Assembly: GCA_002376965.1 (NCBI GenBank)
Contig: DFOV01000007.1
Span: 8,588 to 14,500, forward strand
Direction of reading: 5' to 3'
From: Gammaproteobacteria bacterium UBA3532
Lineage (GTDB): Bacteria > Pseudomonadota > Gammaproteobacteria > Enterobacterales > UBA3532
DNA: 5,913 bases
Shown here: positions 1-5,913 of the stretch, piece after piece
Position numbering within the stretch: position 1 is the first letter of the stretch
How the letters are laid out: every line of letters starts with the position of its first letter
Notes under the pieces: generated by a model
The model's database searches: none
The model's input: the letters and a program-made list of their open reading frames with translations, nothing else
Told to the model about the DNA's origin: nothing
Made by a program: the position numbers and the translations under genes

Positions 1-132
1 ATGCCCTTCAAATACATACACGACGTTATGGGTTAGTGGATCGCTATCTGAACAACCATCGACCAAATCAACAATAGCCGGATCGATCTCGCCTGAAATT
101 GAGCCAACCTCGGTATTATCGACCAAGCGTTT
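1..132 (-). pseudogene. 5'-truncated fragment of a DUF4382-like secreted protein, runs off left edge
   Basis: The minus strand is open from about 135 to base 1 (about 45 codons, continuing outside the window). Its translation contains RLVDNTEVGSISGEIDP, then a Cys-containing turn (DGCSDSD) and NVVYVFEG. From memory this pattern fits the C-terminal beta-rich part of DUF4382 domains (surface lipoproteins of marine gammaproteobacteria), where a '(T)LRLVDN..VG.ISG' strand is followed by a Cys-containing loop and 'VYVFEG'. The same frame has a TAG at 138-136 and a TAA at 174-172. There is no in-frame ATG, only a TTG at 126-124 without a Shine-Dalgarno, and no reading frame upstream carries the N-terminal part. 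I therefore read it as a gene that has lost its 5' end. It could still be a chance open frame, and whether the 3' part is intact cannot be seen. Confidence 0.45.
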
Positions 133-300
133 TTTCTAATCCACGAGCTCGAGTACTTGTGTAAAAGGGCTTTAGTAACTACAATTCCTCGAGATGCAGA
201 GCCATTTTGCTCTTAAAGAATCAAGCGCATATACATATCTGTTTTACTAAAGCATTCAGTTCTTTAACGGGTACTCGCTATTTCTGTAGCGTATTTACTA

Positions 301-306
301 TATACT
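301..306 (+). promoter_or_regulatory. possible -10 element (weak)
   Basis: TATACT matches five of six bases of the sigma-70 -10 consensus and lies in an AT-rich tract about 80 bases before the 388 start. No good -35 hexamer is found 16-18 bases upstream, so this is only a candidate. Confidence 0.2.
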
Positions 307-375
307 TATGGCGATATGACGTCGTCTACCCGTTCCTAGTGATACATGCCAATACTGATGCAGTCAAAAAACAGT

Positions 376-379
376 GGAG
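376..379 (+). promoter_or_regulatory. Shine-Dalgarno site that fixes the start of the 82-residue protein
   Basis: GGAG lies 8 bases before the ATG at 388. The earlier in-frame ATGs at 346 and 358 have no comparable site, and they would add a polar N-terminal tail that looks like translated leader. The site therefore favours the start at 388. Confidence 0.65.
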
Positions 380-387
380 ATCAATTG

Positions 388-636
388 ATGAATGATTCAG
401 ATAAACATTGGCTGGTCAGGGCCAAGACGATCAAAATTCTTTGGTTCATCTTTATTGCCATTCTCTCGTTAACTATCTTGTCTGAGCTACTCATTCACAA
501 GCATGAATATTTTGGCATCGATGGCAGTTTTGGCTTTTCCGGCTGGTATGGCTTTATCACCTGTGTCGCGATGGTAGTTGCGGCAAAACTACTAGGTTAT
601 ATATTGAAACGCAAAGAAGATTACTATGATGATTGA
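388..636 (+). CDS. small two-helix membrane protein of Mrp-like antiporter cluster (uncharacterised)
   Basis: An 82-residue protein starting at ATG 388 (GGAG 8 bases upstream) rather than at the longer in-frame ATG at 346. It has a short polar N-terminus with basic residues, a first membrane helix at about 16-36 (ILWFIFIAILSLTILSELL), and a loop with His/Glu and EYFGIDG. A second helix follows at about 51-73, within GFSGWYGF...AKLLG, and the charged tail is LKRKEDYYDD. The Gly/aromatic loop and the K-R-x-E-D-Y-Y-D tail resemble small hypothetical proteins that I recall beside NuoM/MrpD-like genes in proteobacterial Mrp-like clusters. No function is established to my knowledge. Its stop overlaps the start of the 562-residue channel subunit, so the two are co-translated and probably partners. 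An accessory or assembly subunit of the antiporter is the simplest inference. It is not similar to MnhE, MnhF or MnhG by eye. Confidence 0.8.
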   Translation: MNDSDKHWLVRAKTIKILWFIFIAILSLTILSELLIHKHEYFGIDGSFGFSGWYGFITCVAMVVAAKLLGYILKRKEDYYDD

Positions 637-2314
637 ATTACCGCCAGGCTGGCTTATCATCGCCGGAGCTCTCATTATCCCCATGTCCCGCGGCATTTTG
701 CGACAAGTGGCGATGCTCGGGTTGCCCTTACTGGCATTGGCTCTGATTTGGACATTGCCCATGGATGCTGGGTGGCAAGTTCAGCTTTTTGAATACCGCC
801 TATCACCACTTGAATTTTCGGCGGTTGGAAAGGTCTTCGCCACGGTCTTTACAATAATGACTTTTGTCGGCGGTATCTTCGCCATGCGTACCGCGTCGAC
901 CCTTGAGTTAAGCGCGGCTTTTTTATATGCCGGCAGCGCCGTAGGAGTCGCCTGTTGTGGTGATCTGATAACCTTATTTATTTACTGGGAATTGATGGCG
1001 CTGGGGTCAACGGTGGTTATCTTGGCTTCCGGTACCAAAGCTGCCTACCAAGCAGGTATGCGTTATCTGTTGCTGCACGCCTTAGGTGGTGCAGTGCTAA
1101 TGGCAGGTATTGCATGGCATGTCTACACCACGGGGTCTGTCGCTTTTACTAAGCTCGATATTCAAGGGCCTGCACAATGGCTGATTCTCGTCGGCTTTTT
1201 AATCAATGCAGGAGCACCGCCCTTTTCAGCTTGGATTGCAGATGCTTATCCTGAAGCAAGTCCGAGTGGTGCAGTATTCCTGTCGGCTTTCACGACAAAA
1301 ACCGCCGTGTTTGCTCTTCTTGTTACTTTTCCAGGCACAAGTGCTCTGATTCCTATCGGGTGTTTCATGATTTTTTACGGCATTATCTATGCTCTTTTGG
1401 AAAATGACGCCCGTCGCATACTTGCATACAGTATCGTAAACCAGGTCGGATTTATGGTGACAGGGATTGGAATTGGCACTGATATGGCTCTCAATGGAGC
1501 GGCATCTCATGCTTTCGCCCACATTATATATAAAGCCTTGTTATTAATGTCTGCTGGAGCCGTCCTTTATAAAACAGGCAAGCGCCGCTGCACCGATTTA
1601 GGTGGTCTTTACCAAAGTATGCCAGTAACCACTATTTGCGGTACGATTGGCGCATTAGCCATATCATCTTTCCCATTCACCTCAGGCTTTATCTCTAAAT
1701 CGATGATTTCTCAATCTGCTGCCTACGAGCATATAACCTGGGTTTGGTTTTTGCTTGCAGCGGCATCTGCTGGCGTGTTTCTTCATGCCGGTATTAAATA
1801 CCCTTGGTTTGTTTTCTTTCAGAAAGATTCAGGGCTTAGACCATCCGATCCGCCAAAGAACATGCAGATTGCAATGATATTTTTTGCCTTTATTTGTATC
1901 GCTTTGGGCGTTTTCCCTCAACCGCTCTATGATATTCTTCCTTACCCGGTTGAATACAAACCCTACACCGCTGATCATCTTGTTACACAGTTCCAGTTAC
2001 TCTTATTCGCAGGGTTGGCATTCTTCCTTTTGCTTCCAATGATGAAGCGAACAGAAACCATTAGTCTCGATCTAGACTGGTTCTATCGTAAACTATTACC
2101 AAGTTGGTATAGAGGCATTGCAGCTTTCGTGGGCAACACTTATGAGGTATCTCAACGCTTCATTGTCTCGCAATTATCAACCACATTGAGAAAGCACTAT
2201 GACCATGAAGAGCAAAAACCTAAAGGATATTTCGCTAAACTGTGGCCTACTGAAACCATGGTGCTTTGGGTTGTGGTGTTGCTCTCTAGCTACTTGCTGT
2301 TTTCTTATATCTAG
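626..2314 (+). CDS. MrpD/NuoM-like proton-conducting antiporter subunit with C-terminal extension
   Basis: A 562-residue polytopic membrane protein of the Proton_antipo_M family (NuoL/M/N, MrpA/MrpD). It probably has 14 core helices plus one at the C-terminus. Ion-path residues by alignment from memory are TM5 Glu122 (IYWELMALGS), TM8 Lys225 (TTKTAVFA), His299 and Lys303 (HIIYKALL), and Lys358 (GFISKSMI, TM12). The TM7 lysine is replaced by Asn194 (INAGAPPFSAW), and the usual PFH/PLH motif reads PFS. After about residue 473 comes a soluble or amphipathic stretch containing LDLDWFYRKL, then a last helix at 543-561. This layout recalls the lateral helix and final TM of NuoL. Its role should be H+ translocation coupled to Na+/K+ exchange in the inner membrane. 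It starts at a tandem ATGATG (626 or 629), overlapping the 82-residue gene by 11 or 8 bases behind a weak AAGAAGA site. It may stand in for part of MrpA, which is not seen here. Confidence 0.9.
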   Translation: MMIELPPGWLIIAGALIIPMSRGILRQVAMLGLPLLALALIWTLPMDAGWQVQLFEYRLSPLEFSAVGKVFATVFTIMTFVGGIFAMRTASTLELSAAFLYAGSAVGVACCGDLITLFIYWELMALGSTVVILASGTKAAYQAGMRYLLLHALGGAVLMAGIAWHVYTTGSVAFTKLDIQGPAQWLILVGFLINAGAPPFSAWIADAYPEASPSGAVFLSAFTTKTAVFALLVTFPGTSALIPIGCFMIFYGIIYALLENDARRILAYSIVNQVGFMVTGIGIGTDMALNGAASHAFAHIIYKALLLMSAGAVLYKTGKRRCTDLGGLYQSMPVTTICGTIGALAISSFPFTSGFISKSMISQSAAYEHITWVWFLLAAASAGVFLHAGIKYPWFVFFQKDSGLRPSDPPKNMQIAMIFFAFICIALGVFPQPLYDILPYPVEYKPYTADHLVTQFQLLLFAGLAFFLLLPMMKRTETISLDLDWFYRKLLPSWYRGIAAFVGNTYEVSQRFIVSQLSTTLRKHYDHEEQKPKGYFAKLWPTETMVLWVVVLLSSYLLFSYI

Positions 2315-2325
2315 AGCTTAGATTC

Positions 2326-2351
2326 ATTTGGTGCAGCGACCTGCACCAAAT
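2326..2351. terminator. perfect 11-bp hairpin between convergent genes, probable bidirectional terminator
   Basis: ATTTGGTGCAG at 2326-2336 and CTGCACCAAAT at 2341-2351 pair perfectly over 11 bp around a 4-base CGAC loop. The hairpin begins 11 bases after the TAG of the 562-residue subunit. Neither strand has a run of T after the stem, so it is not a textbook intrinsic terminator. It may mark or protect 3' ends, or work with Rho. The opposing operon ends about 210 bases away, so it could serve both transcripts, but it belongs most naturally to the plus-strand pair. Confidence 0.55.
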
Positions 2352-2558
2352 CAAGCCGAGCACCTAGGGCAACTCAGTTAGCGAAGAGCCAATGCTCAAT
2401 ATGCTATGGCCACTAGAGTTGATATGCATCAGTAGTATGGCCCAAACTAAGATCCAACTCATCGCTAAAGACCTGCTCGCTCTAGCAGGAGGCCAATTCG
2501 CCCTGGTATGGACGAATCTATTTGGCTCGAATCTGCCTCTCTACCCTTTCCAGGCGTA
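2352..2558. other. convergent intergenic region without a supported gene
   Basis: Open frames exist on both strands: a plus frame from ATG 2392 that runs antisense into the end of the neighbouring gene, and a minus frame of about 55 codons. Neither has a Shine-Dalgarno or a recognisable protein. A 6-bp stem (CCTGCT at 2472-2477, AGCAGG at 2484-2489) is present, with no T run after it on either strand. Nothing else is evident. Confidence 0.5.
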
Positions 2559-4040
2559 CTACAAACTAACTCCAGGCAACTTATTCGCCAGTGCATAGAA
2601 GGGCTCAGGATAGAAAAATAGTAGCAGACAACCGATGGAAGTGACTGTCATAGCAATCAAACATGGCAAAGGAGCTTCTTTCAGCCCGCTTTGCTGTTTA
2701 TCACTCTCGGTGCTGTAAAAAGCGCGGATCGGGATAGGTAACAAATAGGCAATATTTAGTAATGTACTCACAATTAACACCCCTACAATAACCAGGTGGT
2801 GTGTTTCCAGCGCCCCCATCATCAGAAACCACTTACTCCAAGTACCACCAAGTGGCGGTAGCCCAATAATGCTTAGGGTGCCAATCATGAAAGCCACCAT
2901 GGTCAACGGCATAGCTTTACCAATACCAACAAGTTCACTGACTTTATTTTTATGTGCAGCAACCATGATCGCGCCAGCACAAAAGAACAAAGTTATCTTG
3001 CCGAAGGCGTGGGTAGCAATATGCATTGACCCGCCTAATATTCCAGCAGACGATGCCAGCATAGCCCCTACGATAATATAGCTAAGCTGGCTTACCGTTG
3101 AGTAAGCTAACCTCGCTTTCAAATTATCCTTAGTCATCGCTATCAGTGAAGCCAAAACGATAGTGAAAGCCCCGACATATAGCACAAAGTCTGTGGCTGG
3201 AAGCGCTTTTAATGTATCAATACCAAAGATATAGATAGCTACTTTCAGCACGCTAAATACGCCTGCTTTCACCACCGCCACTGCATGCAGCAGAGCACTC
3301 ACAGGCGTAGGCGCGACCATGGCATTGGGTAACCAGTGATGAAATGGCATCAGCGCGGCCTTGCCTATACCAAATGCAAAAAGCACCAATATGCCGCTCA
3401 GTATGGCAGGAGACGCTTTGTCAGCCAATATCCCTCCAGCTTTAAAATCTAAGGTTCCAGCGAAATGCCAAGTTGCCAGGATTGCGAAAAGTAAAAATGC
3501 CACAGAGGTACTAACTAAGATACTCAAATAGATACGCCCACCACGTTTAGCAGCGTCTGTACCTGCATGAGTGACCAGAGGGTATGTTGAAAACGTTAGC
3601 ACTTCATAGAATATAAATAACGTCAGCAGATTATCGGCAAGGGCTATTCCCATCACCGAACTGATGGCCAATGCAAAACAAGTGAAAAAGCGTGTTTGAT
3701 TGGTTTCATGATGACCACGCATATAGCCAATGGCATAGATACTGGTCACTATCCATAAAAAGCTGGCGATCAACGCGAAAATCATTCCCAAGGGCTCCAA
3801 GCTAAAGCTAACACTCAAGCCTGGAAAAAGATAAAACCAAGTTGCTTCTGGCGATTGTCCTGCCATGACAGGCTGATACAAGGCTAAAACGACAATAAAC
3901 AACAAGACCGCAGTTATCAGCGTCGCGCCTTCACGAACATTGGGCCAGCGATCTAACGAGTTTACGATTATCGCGCCAATAAAAGGCAGGGCAATGGCAA
4001 TGGTGACTAATGTATTCATATCAAAACCGGCCAGCATCAT
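2559..4040 (-). CDS. NuoL/MrpA-N-like proton-conducting subunit of Mrp-type antiporter
   Basis: A 493-residue membrane protein of the Proton_antipo_M family, with roughly 14 helices. The full set of expected ion-path residues is present: Glu146 in TM5 (LFIFYEVLTFS), Lys227 in TM7 (GIGKAALMPFHHWLP), Lys258 in TM8 (AVVKAGVF), His344 and Lys348 (THAFGKITLF), and Lys403 in TM12 (TWSKWFLM). The DNLL...YE stretch and LLHAVAVVKAG resemble NuoL and the N-terminal half of MrpA more than classical MrpD, although automated annotation would probably say 'subunit D family'. It should form one of the H+/cation channels of the complex in the inner membrane. The start at 4040 is backed by AGGAG 7 bases upstream; a later in-frame ATG at 4019 lacks such a site. 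It overlaps mnhD by 4 bases and is the last gene of the minus-strand operon. No lateral-helix-like C-terminal extension is seen. Confidence 0.9.
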   Translation of the reverse strand: MMLAGFDMNTLVTIAIALPFIGAIIVNSLDRWPNVREGATLITAVLLFIVVLALYQPVMAGQSPEATWFYLFPGLSVSFSLEPLGMIFALIASFLWIVTSIYAIGYMRGHHETNQTRFFTCFALAISSVMGIALADNLLTLFIFYEVLTFSTYPLVTHAGTDAAKRGGRIYLSILVSTSVAFLLFAILATWHFAGTLDFKAGGILADKASPAILSGILVLFAFGIGKAALMPFHHWLPNAMVAPTPVSALLHAVAVVKAGVFSVLKVAIYIFGIDTLKALPATDFVLYVGAFTIVLASLIAMTKDNLKARLAYSTVSQLSYIIVGAMLASSAGILGGSMHIATHAFGKITLFFCAGAIMVAAHKNKVSELVGIGKAMPLTMVAFMIGTLSIIGLPPLGGTWSKWFLMMGALETHHLVIVGVLIVSTLLNIAYLLPIPIRAFYSTESDKQQSGLKEAPLPCLIAMTVTSIGCLLLFFYPEPFYALANKLPGVSL

Positions 4041-5533
4041 GGCATCACTCCTATATGAGATGCCCCTTGAAATAGCAATTCAGCGGCGCTGGTGGCTGAG
4101 ATAACAGGTAATCGCGTATCTATACCAAAATAGAGGTTTGCCAGGGTAACCACCCACATAGGTATGAGAAAGCCCACAGGAGCTTCTTTAACTTCCACTT
4201 TGTCGCTATCCGCCGGTTTAAAATAAGCAACTTCAATCACACGACCAACATAGACCAACGCCAATAAAGAGCCGCCCAAGATCAATGCCGCGACGATCCA
4301 GTTACCCTGTTGTAATGATGCAGAAACCAGGTACCACTTGCTGACAAACCCTGCGGTCAATGGCACCCCTATCAGACTCAAGCCCCCCAAAGAAAAAGCA
4401 GCCATTGTCCACGGCATTTGCTTACCCAAACCTCTAAAATCATCTATCTTAACGCTACCGATGCGGTAAAAAATGGCGCCCAATGCCATGAATAGTGAAG
4501 CCTTCATCAATGCATGGTTAAACACGTGCAACAGGCTTGATGTAAGGCCCATCGCGCTGGCAAAACTAATTCCCAAAACGATATAGCCAATCTGAGCAAC
4601 GCTGGAGTAAGCCAGCAAGGTTTTGGCATTGTGCTGGAAAATCGCCATGATGGAGCCATTAAAGATGGCCACCACAGCGAGTACCATCAGAATATTATCC
4701 ATTCCCATTTCATCAAAAACATAGTCCTTACCGAAAATGGTAAAGATAAAACGCATCATCACATAAACAGCGACTTTGGTTGCGGTTGCGGCGAGAAACG
4801 CGGACACCGCCGAGGGTGCATGAGTGTATGCGCCAGGCATCCACAGATGCAACGGAAATAGTGCCAGCTTCAAGCTAACACCAACCAGAATGAAAGCAAG
4901 ACCGGTTTTTATCGTGCGACTAAAGCCATGCTCGGCAATCAAATTAGCCAAATCGAGCATGTTAAGAGTACCAGTTTTCATATATAGCAAACCGACACCG
5001 ATCAAAATAAAAGTAGCGCCGATGGTTCCCATCACCAGATATTGGTACGCTGCCGTTAAGCAACGACGATCAGAGCTTAAGCTGACCATGGTGTATGTGG
5101 ATAGCGATGAAATTTCAAGAAATACGAACAGGTTGAATGCATCCCCAGTCACCAATATACCACACAGGCCTGCCAGGCAGAGCAGGTGCGCTGTGTAATA
5201 AAGTGGTTGTAAATGCGGTTTGACTTCTTTAGCGATACTTTCGCCAGCATAGGGCATAACAATGCTGCTTATGGCTGTCACGATTAGCAATACTAGGGCG
5301 CTAGCCGTGTCGATTCGAATTTCAATGCCCCAAGGCGGCTCCCAACCGCCAATAAAATAACGCACCGCACCAGAGGCCAATACCTGATCGAGTATCAACA
5401 CCGCATTGTAGAGCGCAACCCAGCTAACCAGTGTCGAAAAAACCCAACACAACTTCTGTCGCCCCAACAGCAAGCAAATAGGGGCCGCCAGTAGCGGGAT
5501 AAGTACTGAAAAAACAGGAATATGCTGCATCAT
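4037..5533 (-). CDS. mnhD: Na+/H+ antiporter subunit D (MrpD/MnhD)
   Basis: A 498-residue protein of normal MrpD length and pattern. Key residues are Glu140 in TM5 (NLFVFLEISSLSTY), Lys222 in TM7 (SLKLALFPLHLWMP), Lys253 in TM8 (APSAVSAFLAATATKVAVY), His340 and Lys344 (NHALMKASLF), and Lys399 (GFVSKWYL, TM12). The first two correspond to the Glu137 and Lys219 positions that I recall as essential in Bacillus MrpD. It is homologous to complex I NuoM/NuoN and forms a proton channel in the inner membrane that drives Na+ (or K+) export. Translation is coupled on both sides: it overlaps mnhC by 4 bases at its start and the next gene by 4 bases at its end. The start is a tandem ATGATG, with AGGGTGA (5549-5543) 9 bases upstream of the first ATG. 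Nothing is missing or broken. Confidence 0.96.
   Translation of the reverse strand: MMQHIPVFSVLIPLLAAPICLLLGRQKLCWVFSTLVSWVALYNAVLILDQVLASGAVRYFIGGWEPPWGIEIRIDTASALVLLIVTAISSIVMPYAGESIAKEVKPHLQPLYYTAHLLCLAGLCGILVTGDAFNLFVFLEISSLSTYTMVSLSSDRRCLTAAYQYLVMGTIGATFILIGVGLLYMKTGTLNMLDLANLIAEHGFSRTIKTGLAFILVGVSLKLALFPLHLWMPGAYTHAPSAVSAFLAATATKVAVYVMMRFIFTIFGKDYVFDEMGMDNILMVLAVVAIFNGSIMAIFQHNAKTLLAYSSVAQIGYIVLGISFASAMGLTSSLLHVFNHALMKASLFMALGAIFYRIGSVKIDDFRGLGKQMPWTMAAFSLGGLSLIGVPLTAGFVSKWYLVSASLQQGNWIVAALILGGSLLALVYVGRVIEVAYFKPADSDKVEVKEAPVGFLIPMWVVTLANLYFGIDTRLPVISATSAAELLFQGASHIGVMP
4048..4052 (-). promoter_or_regulatory. strong Shine-Dalgarno inside the end of mnhD
   Basis: AGGAG on the minus strand, 7 bases before ATG 4040. 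It selects the longer start of the 493-residue subunit over the in-frame ATG at 4019, and it suggests independent loading in addition to translational coupling. Confidence 0.7.
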
Positions 5534-5889
5534 AGCTTGTCGTCACCCTGCTGTTGTATTTCGTCTTCTTCAACAGAGCCATAAGCTTCTTTAATTCTTA
5601 CCACTAGCGATAACCCTAGAGCCGTCGTCGCCACACCAACAACAATAGCCGTAAGGATCAAGACATGAGGTAATGGGTTGGAATAACTAGAAATTCCTTC
5701 AGCGACAATAGGTGCCGTGCCCCCTTCAACTTTTCCCATGGAAATATAAAGCATAAAAACAGATGTTTGGAATATATTCAAACCAACAATCTTTTTGACT
5801 AGGTTTCCCGAAGCAATTACCGTATAGAAACCGGCCATCATCAGAAACACAACGATCCAATAATTGTAATAATCAATGATAAATGACAT
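5530..5889 (-). CDS. mnhC: Na+/H+ antiporter subunit C (MrpC/MnhC), NuoK-like
   Basis: A 119-residue protein with three membrane helices (about 8-27, 32-52 and 73-97). It has the family signatures NLVKKIVGLNIFQTSVFML (29-47) and NPLPHVLILTAIVVG (71-85), and an acidic tail starting VEEDE. The length is typical of MrpC. It is related to complex I NuoK and links the channel subunits in the membrane. By eye, Asn38 sits where NuoK has its conserved membrane Glu (GLNIFQ against GLEI), as expected for MrpC. It starts at ATG 5889, with AAAGG centred about 10 bases upstream, and overlaps mnhD by 4 bases. It is the most upstream complete gene of the minus-strand operon in this window; the promoter is outside. 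Confidence 0.95.
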   Translation of the reverse strand: MSFIIDYYNYWIVVFLMMAGFYTVIASGNLVKKIVGLNIFQTSVFMLYISMGKVEGGTAPIVAEGISSYSNPLPHVLILTAIVVGVATTALGLSLVVRIKEAYGSVEEDEIQQQGDDKL

Positions 5890-5895
5890 AGATAA

Positions 5896-5913
5896 CTACC
5901 TTTCGGCCCGACT
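5896..5913 (-). CDS. possible last codons of the upstream operon gene (perhaps mnhB)
   Basis: In one minus-strand frame the final 18 bases read S-R-A-E-R-stop, with TAG at 5898-5896, six bases before the mnhC ATG. Of the other two frames, one hits a stop just inside mnhC and the other runs on into it. The tight spacing matches the rest of the operon, and mnhB normally precedes mnhC in Mrp clusters. The identification rests on position only; five residues carry no family information. Confidence 0.3.
   Translation of the reverse strand, partial: SRAER

Larger units (their letters stand above)
139..387. other. non-coding leader region upstream of the plus-strand antiporter pair
   Basis: No frame on either strand here gives a believable protein; the longest plus frame needs a TTG start and overlaps the real gene in another frame. 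The stretch should hold the promoter of the 388-2314 pair. The best -10-like hexamer is TATACT at 301-306, but no convincing -35 lies at the usual 16-18 base spacing. Two structures are visible. One is a perfect 10-bp inverted repeat (GCTTTAGTAA at 169-178 and TTACTAAAGC at 244-253), with a small 5-bp hairpin nested inside (198-202 with 209-213). The other is a short CGCTA/TAGCG hairpin at 276-291. Neither matches an operator or riboswitch that I recognise. Confidence 0.5.

Noticed and set aside
346..387. N-terminal extension of the 82-residue protein from ATG 346
   Set aside because: The clear GGAG site sits 8 bases before ATG 388, and the extra 14 residues look like translated leader.
207..395. 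Plus-strand open frame of 62 codons before the 82-residue gene
   Set aside because: It needs a TTG start without a ribosome site, has no recognisable composition, and overlaps the start of the better-supported 388 gene in another frame.
1226..1522. Minus-strand open frame inside the 562-residue gene
   Set aside because: It is antisense to a strongly conserved membrane-protein gene and has a Cys/Ser/Lys-rich, non-protein-like composition.
2472..2489. 6-bp stem CCTGCT/AGCAGG as a terminator for the minus operon
   Set aside because: The stem is short, has a 6-base loop, and no T run follows on either strand.
2368..2540. Minus-strand open frame of about 55 codons in the convergent gap
   Set aside because: It has no start signal near its beginning, an Arg/Trp/Pro-rich composition typical of non-coding frames, and no family resemblance.
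2392..2598. Plus-strand open frame of 68 codons in the convergent gap
   Set aside because: It has no Shine-Dalgarno and no recognisable family, and its end runs antisense through the last codons of the 493-residue subunit gene.
626..4040. Possibility that the NuoL-like proteins belong to a DabAB-type inorganic carbon pump or to respiratory complex I
   Set aside because: No DabA-like gene and no peripheral Nuo genes are present. The neighbouring mnhC and mnhD signatures point to an Mrp-type antiporter.
4631..5198. Two plus-strand open frames antisense to mnhD
   Set aside because: They are shadows of the mnhD coding sequence, with no ribosome sites and low-complexity composition.

Overview
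The window holds the distal part of an Mrp/Mnh-type (CPA3) multisubunit cation/proton antiporter locus. It contains three different NuoL/M/N-like proton-channel subunits, one NuoK-like subunit and one small uncharacterised membrane protein. Base composition is moderate (mid-40s % GC by eye), genes are tightly overlapped with Shine-Dalgarno sites, and the proteins look proteobacterial. A marine or saline-habitat gammaproteobacterium is the likeliest source, but no taxonomic marker is present, so this is an inference.

Layout from left to right. Bases 1 to about 132 carry, on the minus strand, an open frame running off the left edge. It resembles the C-terminal part of a DUF4382-type secreted or lipoprotein domain, but its N-terminal part is missing, so it is probably a 5'-truncated remnant. 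Bases 139-387 are non-coding. A plus-strand pair follows: an 82-residue two-helix membrane protein (388-636) overlapping a 562-residue MrpD/NuoM-like subunit (626-2314). A perfect 11-bp hairpin (2326-2351) lies just past that stop, in a gene-poor convergent gap (2315-2558). The rest is a minus-strand operon read right to left: mnhC (5889-5530), mnhD (5533-4037) and a 493-residue NuoL/MrpA-N-like subunit (4040-2559). Both of its junctions are 4-base ATGA overlaps. The operon enters from beyond the right edge, where the last codons of an upstream gene (plausibly mnhB) may just be visible.

How the parts work together. In characterised Mrp antiporters, subunits A and D are proton/cation channel subunits related to the antiporter-like subunits of respiratory complex I, and C is the NuoK-like linker. 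Here no fused MrpA lies inside the window. The 493-residue protein and the 562-residue protein are candidates for that role, the second having a NuoL-like C-terminal extension. The proteins together should exchange Na+ (or K+) for H+ across the inner membrane, supporting salt and pH homeostasis. Subunits A/B/E/F/G are not seen and, if present, must lie beyond the right edge.

The most unusual points are the Lys-to-Asn change at the TM7 position of the 562-residue subunit, its small two-helix partner, the split convergent organisation of the module, and the truncated DUF4382-like fragment. No clearly new defence, mobile or RNA system was found.
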